Positions 28,284 to 34,566 of a DNA stretch of 36,965 nucleotides are shown one piece after another; the first letter of the stretch is position 1, and the number at the start of each line of letters is the position of its first letter. The notes under the pieces were generated by a model that was given only the letters and a program-made list of their open reading frames with translations, was not told the DNA's origin and did not search any database. The stretch is from Labilithrix sp. (GTDB taxonomy: Bacteria; Myxococcota_A; Polyangia; Polyangiales; Polyangiaceae), in contig JAHBWC010000080.1 of the NCBI GenBank assembly GCA_019637225.1, forward strand, positions 1 through 36,965. Direction: 5' to 3'. Position numbers and translations under genes: made by a program.

Positions 28284-29629
28284 CCCTCGCCGCGGCGGCG
28301 CTCGTCGCCGTCGCCTGCAACGCGTCGACGACCGGAGCCGCTCGCAAGGACGGGGCGCCGGTCGCGCACGAAACGCGCGCGCCGGCGGCGCTCCGTTTCA
28401 TCGAGGACGACTACCCCAAGGCGCTCGCCGAGGCGAAGCGGCGTGGCAAGCCTCTCTTCGTCGACGCGTGGGCGTCGTGGTGCCACTCGTGTCAGAGCCT
28501 CCGCGCGTACGTGCTGACGGATCCGACGCTCGCGCCGCTCGCCGACGACTTCGTGTGGCTGTCGATCGACACCGAGCGCGACGCGAACGCCGACTGGTTG
28601 GCGCGCCATCCGCACTCGGCGCTCCCGACGCTGTGGGTGATCGATCCCGCCACCGATCGGCCGATCCTGAAGTGGGCCGGCACCGCGACGGCCGCCGAGC
28701 TCCGGGAGCTGCTCGAGATCGCCGTCGTGGACGCGCGCCGCGGCGCGGAGAGCCCGGCGACGGCGGCGACGGCGGCGTTCGTGCGCGGTAACCACGCGCT
28801 CGCCGCCGGTGACGTCGAGACGGCCGAGAAGGAGCACCGCGCGGCGCTCGCGGCGGCGCCGAAGGACCACCCGCACCGCGCGCGGATGGTCGAGGCGCTC
28901 GTCACCCAGCTCGCGCTCCGCAAGGAGCACGATCGCTGCGCCGAGGTCGCGGCGGCCGAGGCGAGCGGAATGGCTCCGGGCACCTCGCGCGCGAGCGTGC
29001 TGGTCGCCGGGCTCGGCTGCGCGCGCGAAGCCGGGCGGACCGCGGACGTCGACCGCCTGCTCGAGGCCGCGCTCCACGACGCCGCGCTGCGCGACGGCCG
29101 TCTCCTCGCCGACGATCGCTCGGCGCTCTACGAAGAGGCGTTCACGACGAAGTCGGAGCGCGGGGACGCCGCCGGCGCACGCGAGCTGGCGCGCGCGTGG
29201 TCGGCGTTCCTCGAAGGCGAGGCCGCCAAGGCGACGTCGAACGACGCCCGCTCGTCGCTCGACCCGCTGCGGCTCGGCGCGTTCCTCGCGCTCGGGGAGC
29301 CGGCGCGCGCGATCCCCATGCTCGAAGAGAGCGAGAGGGACTTCCCCGAGGACTTCAACCCGCCCGCCCGCCTCGGGCGCGTGTACCTCGAGATGAAGCG
29401 CCTCGACGACGCGGACAAGGCAGCGGACCGCGCGACGGCGCGCGTCTACGGCCCGCGGGCGATGCGCGTCCTCGCGCTGAAGGCGGACATCGCGAAGGCG
29501 CGCGGCGATCGCGCCGGCGAGGTGAAGGCGCTCGAGGAGGCGCTCGCGCGGAGCGAGCGAGCCGTGCTGACCGAGGGCCAGAAAGGCGTCCGCGCCGGGC
29601 TCGTGAAGCGCCTCGCCGCCCTCCGCTGA
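28253..29629 (+). CDS. Lipoprotein with thioredoxin-like domain and TPR-like repeats
   Basis: This is a 458-residue exported protein. The signal peptide has lipobox AVAC (Cys22). The thioredoxin-like domain (about 45-165) has WCHSC with Cys77 and Cys80 and a cis-Pro in ALPTLWV, close to the thioredoxin_7/DsbD-gamma type. The remaining 290 residues are helical repeats of TPR character (GNHALAAGDVETAEKEHRAALAAAP and ARLGRVYLEMKRLDDADKAADRA). It could reduce or escort Cys proteins in the periplasm. The only start before the signal peptide is GTG 28253, which lies 31 bp inside the preceding gene, so translation is probably coupled. The neighbouring lipoproteins point to an envelope function. Confidence 0.85.
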   Translation: MDAQPLRKQVALAAAALVAVACNASTTGAARKDGAPVAHETRAPAALRFIEDDYPKALAEAKRRGKPLFVDAWASWCHSCQSLRAYVLTDPTLAPLADDFVWLSIDTERDANADWLARHPHSALPTLWVIDPATDRPILKWAGTATAAELRELLEIAVVDARRGAESPATAATAAFVRGNHALAAGDVETAEKEHRAALAAAPKDHPHRARMVEALVTQLALRKEHDRCAEVAAAEASGMAPGTSRASVLVAGLGCAREAGRTADVDRLLEAALHDAALRDGRLLADDRSALYEEAFTTKSERGDAAGARELARAWSAFLEGEAAKATSNDARSSLDPLRLGAFLALGEPARAIPMLEESERDFPEDFNPPARLGRVYLEMKRLDDADKAADRATARVYGPRAMRVLALKADIAKARGDRAGEVKALEEALARSERAVLTEGQKGVRAGLVKRLAALR

Positions 29630-29694
29630 CGTCGGCGGATCGAGCTCGACCGGAGCGCGGCGCGGGCCGCCGTGGCACGCGGGAGATCGCGCGC

Positions 29695-29700
29695 TAGACT
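29695..29700 (+). promoter_or_regulatory. TAGACT -10 hexamer before the membrane TPR gene
   Basis: GCGCTAGACT ends 7 nt before GTG 29708. The spacer is GGAGTCG; its GGAG is too close to the hexamer to lie in the transcript if initiation is normal, so a leaderless start is predicted. Confidence 0.45.
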
Positions 29701-29707
29701 GGAGTCG

Positions 29708-30685
29708 GTGCCCCCGCTCCTCGTGGCGCTCGTTCCTCTCGCGATTGTGCTGGCGACGGCGCTGGTGGTCGTGATTCGTGCGCGCCGCCGCACGAAGAAG
29801 CCGCGCGCCGCGCGCGAAGCGAGCGCGTTCGTGATCCTCGAGGACAACCTCTGGGAGGCGTGTGCCGTGGATGACCTCCGCGAGCCGTGGGGCCGCTACA
29901 CGACGGAGCCCGTTCGCGGATTCTGCGGTGTCCCGGCCGGGCGTCACCGGGTCCGGACGACGACCGCTTCGGGTGAGGCCACGCTCGACTTCGTCGTGTA
30001 CCCCGGCGAGGTCCTCGCGTTCCGGCTCGATCCCGAGCGGGCGCGGTGGGAGCCGCATGACCTCGACGCCGACACGCGGAGCGTGCTCGAGGCAGCGCCG
30101 GTGAGCTCATTCGACGTCGGTGCCCGCCCGAAGCTGCCGGGCTGGCTCGTTCACCTCCGGACGACGATCGGCGTGGGAGGCGGCCGGCTCGGAGGGCCCC
30201 GCCTCGGGACCGCCGTGTCGAAGACGTCCTCGGGCGCTCGCTCGTCCGACGACGGGCTCGATCGCCTCCGCAAGCGCCTCGCGAGGCTCGTCGCGATCGC
30301 GGACGAAGCCGGCGGCTCGGACGTCGACGCGCTCGCCGAGGCGCGCGCGATCGGCGAGGCCATCGTCGGCCGCTGCCTCACGCGCAAGGAGATGCGCGCG
30401 CTCGTCGGCGCCGTGCACGACGCCGCGACGCGGCTCGCGTCGAACGGCGACACGGAGCGAGCGATGCGCGTCCTGTCGCTCGGCCTCGCGGTCCTCCCCG
30501 GAGATCCCGAGCTGATGGTGATCGCGGGCTGCGCGCTCGCGACGCGCGGGGAGCCGGAGGAGGCGCTGCGCGTCCTCAACGCCGCCCTCGAGCGCGATCG
30601 CTGCCTCGAGGCGGACGACGTCGCGCGCGCGATGCGGGCGCGGATGGAGCTCCGTTCCCGGCTCGGACGTAGCGTGCGCGTCTAG
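29708..30685 (+). CDS. Membrane protein with C-terminal TPR-like repeats, unknown
   Basis: This is a 325-residue protein. One N-terminal membrane helix (LLVALVPLAIVLATALVVVI) is followed by a basic stop-transfer stretch (RARRRTKK), so most of the protein should be cytoplasmic. Residues about 45-140 form a beta-rich domain (FVILEDNLWEACAVDDLREPWGRYTTEPVRGFCGVPAGRHRVRTTT). From about 180 to the end it is helical with TPR-like units (NGDTERAMRVLSLGLAVLPGDPELMVIAGCALATRGEPEEALRVLNAALERD). No catalytic motif is visible. GTG 29708 is chosen because it starts right at the membrane helix and follows TAGACT. An upstream start at 29672 would add an Arg-rich tail. The function is unknown. Confidence 0.75.
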   Translation: MPPLLVALVPLAIVLATALVVVIRARRRTKKPRAAREASAFVILEDNLWEACAVDDLREPWGRYTTEPVRGFCGVPAGRHRVRTTTASGEATLDFVVYPGEVLAFRLDPERARWEPHDLDADTRSVLEAAPVSSFDVGARPKLPGWLVHLRTTIGVGGGRLGGPRLGTAVSKTSSGARSSDDGLDRLRKRLARLVAIADEAGGSDVDALAEARAIGEAIVGRCLTRKEMRALVGAVHDAATRLASNGDTERAMRVLSLGLAVLPGDPELMVIAGCALATRGEPEEALRVLNAALERDRCLEADDVARAMRARMELRSRLGRSVRV

Positions 30686-30892
30686 CGTACCTCTCGCACA
30701 TTCGCGGACGATCGGGCAACGATGTGGACCCACCGCGCATCGCGGCCGGTCGCGCGTCTTCCACCGCGAGATCGCGGGGGTTCGCGGTGCGCAAAGAACG
30801 GACCGTATCTGACACGTCTCATTTGACGGGCGATCCGCGCTCCATCGCGATCCACCGGCACAGGCATGAGCTGTGCTGTAGCGGCGCGAACG

Positions 30893-31837
30893 ATGACCTT
30901 GGCGCTCCGCGCAGTGAAGTGGGCAACGTTCGCAGGACTTCTGACGGCGTGCGCAGGTGTAGCCACGGGCTGCTCCTCCGCCTCCGGGTCCGACACCACC
31001 ACCGCCGAAGAGATGAACGAGTGCCTCGGCACGACGTCGTCGGCGCTCAAGACGTGCGCCGGGCCGACGACGCTGCGGGGGATCGACGTCTCGTACTACC
31101 AGGCCAACGTCGACTGGGCGAAGGTCAAGGCGGCGGGGCAGTCGTTCGCCTTCGTCCGCGTGAGCGACGGCATCGATCACCCGGACACCAAGTTCGCGCA
31201 GAACTGGCCGGCGACGAAGCAGGCCGGCCTCGTGCGCGGTCTCTACCAGTTCTTCCGCCCGGCGAAGGACGTCACCGCGCAGGTGAACCTCCTCGTCACC
31301 AAGCTCGAGGCCGCCGGCGGCCTCCAGCCCGGCGATCTCCCGCCCGTGCTCGATCTCGAGAGCGACGGCGGTCTCCCGGCGGCCACGGTCGTCGCCCGCG
31401 CGAAGGACTGGATCGCGCAGATCGAGGACAGGTACGGGGTGAAGCCGATCGTCTACACGGCGGCCTTCATGTCGAACATCATCGGCAACAACTTCTCCGG
31501 CTACACGCTCTGGGTCGCCAACTACCAGACGACCTGCCCGACGATGCCGAGCGGCTGGACCGACTGGGCGTTCTGGCAGGACTCGGACAAGGGCAAGGTC
31601 GACGGCGTCAACACGCCGGTCGACACGAACTTCTTCAACGGGTCGTTCGCGGAGCTCGAGGCGCTCACCGTCCCGACGCCGACCCCGAAGGTCCCGTCTC
31701 CGCCCAGCGTCGCCGACGGCGCCGAGCACATCATCGCCGCCGAGACGTCGTGGGACCTCGACGGCGATCACGGCGCGACGATCGGCAGCTCGACGCCGAA
31801 GGACCCGCAGTCGGCGCCCTTCGATCCGTGCCGCTGA
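30893..31837 (+). CDS. GH25 muramidase (lysozyme) lipoprotein
   Basis: This is a 314-residue secreted glycoside hydrolase of family 25, which cleaves the MurNAc-GlcNAc bond of peptidoglycan. The signal peptide ends at lipobox VATGC (Cys27). The catalytic domain opens with LRGIDVSYYQANVDW (Asp at the first strand), has FAFVRVSDG, the catalytic DLESDGG, and WVANYQTTCP and WAFWQDSDKGKVDGV near its end. A Pro/Thr-rich tail follows (VPTPTPKVPSPP). The Asp and Glu residues needed for activity are present. It may serve wall remodelling or killing of prey bacteria (inference). Start ATG 30893 gives a compact signal peptide; ATG 30866 would add nine residues. A 207-bp gap separates it from the upstream gene. 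Confidence 0.88.
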   Translation: MTLALRAVKWATFAGLLTACAGVATGCSSASGSDTTTAEEMNECLGTTSSALKTCAGPTTLRGIDVSYYQANVDWAKVKAAGQSFAFVRVSDGIDHPDTKFAQNWPATKQAGLVRGLYQFFRPAKDVTAQVNLLVTKLEAAGGLQPGDLPPVLDLESDGGLPAATVVARAKDWIAQIEDRYGVKPIVYTAAFMSNIIGNNFSGYTLWVANYQTTCPTMPSGWTDWAFWQDSDKGKVDGVNTPVDTNFFNGSFAELEALTVPTPTPKVPSPPSVADGAEHIIAAETSWDLDGDHGATIGSSTPKDPQSAPFDPCR

Positions 31838-31873
31838 GCGCGTAGCGCCGCGGCCCGAAGCGCCGCGCGTCCC

Positions 31874-31921
31874 ACGGAGCGAAGCGGCGCGCGCCCTGCC
31901 GAGCGCGCGCGCTCGCTCCGT
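31874..31921. terminator. Nested hairpin between convergent genes
   Basis: ACGGAGCGA (31874-31882) pairs with TCGCTCCGT (31913-31921), enclosing further GC-rich repeats such as the palindrome GAGCGCGCGCGCTC (31901-31914). It sits between the GH25 gene and the convergent lipase-like gene and may terminate both. No T-tract is visible. Confidence 0.5.
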
Positions 31922-31923
31922 CC

Positions 31924-34365
31924 TCAGCGTCCGAGCTGCGGAACGACGCCGTTCACCGCGTCCGCGAGGAAGCGGTCGGCGTTCGTCTTCGCGTCGGGAT
32001 CCCGGAAGACGACGAAGTGGCCGTCGTACGCGTTGGGGGTGTACTGCCGAACGACCGCCGTGAGCCCGCCGGCGTTGCCCCCGACGGGCACCGCCACGGG
32101 AGCGCGAAGCAGATCGTCCGGAGTCGTCACGCTCGCCGGGTGCGCTGCGACCGCGAGCCCCGCGGCGGTGACGTACGTGAGCTGCGTGATCGGCGGCGAG
32201 TAGGTGTCCGCTCGCCCGTACGGGACGAAGACGTGCTTCGCGAGCGGCCCGCTCCCGACGATCGCCGCCGCGTGATCGAGCGGATCGGCCGGATCGATCG
32301 CGTTCTGGAACATCGAGAGCGCCGGGTGGACGCCGTTCACGTTGGCGGGCGCCTCGGAGAGGATCGCCGGCGCGAGGGCGACGAGGTTCACCGGGCTCTT
32401 CTTGTTGAGGAGCGAGTCGATGAGGCTGCCGCCGGCGCCGCTGAAGAGCGCGCCGCTGACGTCGGGCGTGTAGGGCATCGCGATCGAGCCCTCGGTCGCG
32501 CCCTGCGAGTGCCCCCAGAACGCGACGCGATCGAAGCGGATCTCGGCGCCGGTCGGCGACGCGTCCGCGGCGAGCGTGAGCCCCTTCGCGAAGCGGACGA
32601 GCGCCATCTGATCGGCCGCGCCCTGCAGGACGTTGCCGCGCGCCGCCGCCGGGTTCGTGAAGTTGAAGAACACGGTCTGCGGCGCCGCCGTCGAGGCGCC
32701 GCGGCGCGTGCCGTGCCCGACCTGATCGATGCCGAGCACGGCGATCTTGGTGGTGCCGTCGACGTTCGCGAGGCGCGTGGAGACGCCTTCGGTGACGTGG
32801 CTGCGGAAGCTCCCGCCCGTGCCGTGCGCGTACACGACGAGCGGCCACCCGCCCGCGGGCATCGTGCCCTTCGGCACCGTGAGCGCCATGCAGACCTGCG
32901 CAGTCCCCTGCGGGACCGGCTGGCCCGTGCCGTCGAGCACGAGATCGCCCCCGTCGGCGGGCTCCATGAACGGGAGCGTGCCCTTCTGGAAGAGCGGCAG
33001 CGTGACGAGCGCGTGCAGCTCGTCGAACGCCGCGTTCTCGGTCTGCGGGCACGCGCGCGCGTCCGCGGCCTGCGCGCACGGCGAGGCGGCGGCGCCGCAC
33101 TTCACCCAGCTCGTCGCCGCGGGAGCGGTCGCGGCCGCCACCGCGGGCGCGAGCTTCCTCGCGATGTCGTCGGTCTTGCCGACGGTGAACACGGCGGCGT
33201 TGATGACGGTGCCGAGGTTGAACGCCTTGGCTGCTGCCCACGTCCGGAGCGGGGCGTAGGCGGCGTACGCGGCGGAGAGCTGCCCGCCGGGATCGGTCGC
33301 GCCGAGGATCGCGCTCAGGTCCTTCGAGACGACGATCGCCTTGCCGTCCTTCGCCTTCGCCAGGTTCGTCATCATCACGGCGTACGTGTGACCCGGCTTG
33401 AGCGGCGCGCCCGTGCGCGGCCGGAAGCTCAGGTTGTTCGGGCAGACGTACGCGGTCCGGCCCGTGGTGCCCGACCACCCGTAGCCGAGGTCGCCGCCCT
33501 CGGTGTCCGTGACGTCGACCCAGCGCGTGGCGCCGGAGAGCTTGAGCGACTCGAAGTCGATCTCGCCGCTGAAGCGGAACGTGACGGTCGGGTAGACGCT
33601 GTAGCCCGTCGCCGTCTGCTCGAGGAAGCGCGCCCAGCGATCGACCAGATCGAAGCCGAGGAGATCCGCGCCCGGCGTCGGGAACCCCGTGAGGTCGAGG
33701 CGGCCGTTCTTCCGGCGGACGTCGTTCGGGTAGGGGAGGCGGAAGAAGTCCTTGTCGTCCTGGCCGCGCGGCACGCGAAAATGCGCGCTGACGGCGCCGG
33801 TCTCGGTCTCGCAGGGCACGCCCTTGAAGCTCGGGATGCCGAGCGGAGGCGGGCCGCCCGGAGGCGGAGGCGCGCAGACCTTCTCGGCGCAGAACAGGCC
33901 GCCGAAGCAGTCGCCGCTCACCGCGCAGACGCCGCCGACGTCGCCGTCACCCTCGGGCTGGCACTGGGCGTCGAGCCCCACGAGGTTGCAGCGGAAGCCC
34001 GACTTGCAGTCGGCGTCGGACGCGCACTGCGCGCCCTCGGCGCCGGTCCCGGCGGGGGTGCACGTGCGCTCCGGGCCGCAGTAGAGCCCGTCCTTGCACT
34101 CTGCACTGATCACGCAGGCCGCGCCTTGTTCCGAGGAGCGCCCCGGCTGGCAGACGCCGTCGGTGCAGGCGAGCCCCGGACGGCAGGAGCCACCGTCGTC
34201 GCAGCGCTCGCCGACGCCGCGCGGCGCGGTCGCGTCGCCGGCTTCGTCGCCGCCGTCGGGCGCCGGGAGATCCGCCAGCGACACGCCTCCGACGTTGCAC
34301 CCGGACCCGAGCGCGAACGATCCCACGGCACCGAGCGAGACCAAGCCGACGAAGAAGTGCCTCAT
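31924..34365 (-). CDS. Cys-rich alpha/beta-hydrolase lipoprotein (lipase-like)
   Basis: This is an 813-residue secreted lipoprotein (signal peptide ending SGC, Cys23). Residues about 50-170 contain repeated Cys-rich units of the form CxxxxDCxxGLxC, resembling Dickkopf-type disulfide repeats common in myxobacterial surface proteins. The rest resembles bacterial virulence-factor lipases. A beta-rich N-terminal part (FRLPYPNDVRR, VTFRFSGEIDFESLKL) precedes a hydrolase with oxyanion motif AHGTGG, nucleophile GHSQG (Ser620), a likely acid in YGRADTYSPP and His in YDGHFVVF. Substrates are probably lipids or esters. The ATG at 34365 has GGGAGG upstream. An inverted repeat covers its presumed -10 element. 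It converges with the GH25 gene. Confidence 0.85.
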   Translation of the reverse strand: MRHFFVGLVSLGAVGSFALGSGCNVGGVSLADLPAPDGGDEAGDATAPRGVGERCDDGGSCRPGLACTDGVCQPGRSSEQGAACVISAECKDGLYCGPERTCTPAGTGAEGAQCASDADCKSGFRCNLVGLDAQCQPEGDGDVGGVCAVSGDCFGGLFCAEKVCAPPPPGGPPPLGIPSFKGVPCETETGAVSAHFRVPRGQDDKDFFRLPYPNDVRRKNGRLDLTGFPTPGADLLGFDLVDRWARFLEQTATGYSVYPTVTFRFSGEIDFESLKLSGATRWVDVTDTEGGDLGYGWSGTTGRTAYVCPNNLSFRPRTGAPLKPGHTYAVMMTNLAKAKDGKAIVVSKDLSAILGATDPGGQLSAAYAAYAPLRTWAAAKAFNLGTVINAAVFTVGKTDDIARKLAPAVAAATAPAATSWVKCGAAASPCAQAADARACPQTENAAFDELHALVTLPLFQKGTLPFMEPADGGDLVLDGTGQPVPQGTAQVCMALTVPKGTMPAGGWPLVVYAHGTGGSFRSHVTEGVSTRLANVDGTTKIAVLGIDQVGHGTRRGASTAAPQTVFFNFTNPAAARGNVLQGAADQMALVRFAKGLTLAADASPTGAEIRFDRVAFWGHSQGATEGSIAMPYTPDVSGALFSGAGGSLIDSLLNKKSPVNLVALAPAILSEAPANVNGVHPALSMFQNAIDPADPLDHAAAIVGSGPLAKHVFVPYGRADTYSPPITQLTYVTAAGLAVAAHPASVTTPDDLLRAPVAVPVGGNAGGLTAVVRQYTPNAYDGHFVVFRDPDAKTNADRFLADAVNGVVPQLGR

Positions 34366-34378
34366 GAGACCGATCCTC

Positions 34379-34399
34379 CCAGGGTCAAGAGTACCCTGG
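34379..34399 (-). promoter_or_regulatory. Inverted repeat embracing a TACTCT -10 element
   Basis: CCAGGGT-ACTCTTG-ACCCTGG (minus-strand sense) has perfect 7-bp arms. TACTCT (34393 to 34388) lies across the first arm and the spacer and fits a -10 box. The predicted transcript would start near 34381, carrying the GGGAGG ribosome binding site and a leader of about 16 nt. A repressor bound here would block the promoter directly. Confidence 0.5.
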
Positions 34400-34475
34400 C
34401 GGCCAACTCTCGTGGCGGCGGAATTCCGCGCCGCTCAGCCGTCGGGTCTCTCGGGCCTCGGCCCCCCGTCTCCGC

Positions 34476-34499
34476 GGGGCGCGTCTCGGGGCGCGTCTC
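34476..34499. repeat. 12-bp tandem duplication
   Basis: GGGGCGCGTCTC occurs twice in a row (34476-34487 and 34488-34499), followed by a degenerate GGGGGTGTC. It lies in the 201-bp divergent region between the lipase-like and HEAT-repeat genes. It may be slippage or a pair of direct binding sites. Confidence 0.6.
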
Positions 34500-34548
34500 G
34501 GGGGTGTCGCCAGGCCGCTCTCGCATTCTCGGCGAGGACCCTTTGGGG

Positions 34549-34554
34549 TAATGT
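34549..34554 (+). promoter_or_regulatory. TAATGT -10 hexamer before the HEAT-repeat gene
   Basis: TAATGT ends 12 nt before ATG 34567. Transcription would begin about 6 nt before the ATG, too short for a normal ribosome binding site. Confidence 0.4.
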
Positions 34555-34566
34555 CCCGCCGCCGTC

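Noticed and set aside
30823..30851. TTGACG followed 17 bp later by CGCGAT as a GH25 promoter
   Set aside because: The -10 is too poor; the TAGCGG hexamer before ATG 30893 is also weak, so no promoter is called for this gene.
30682..31050. 122-codon minus-strand frame at the GH25 5' end
   Set aside because: It overlaps the signal peptide region of a clear gene and has no features or ribosome binding site.
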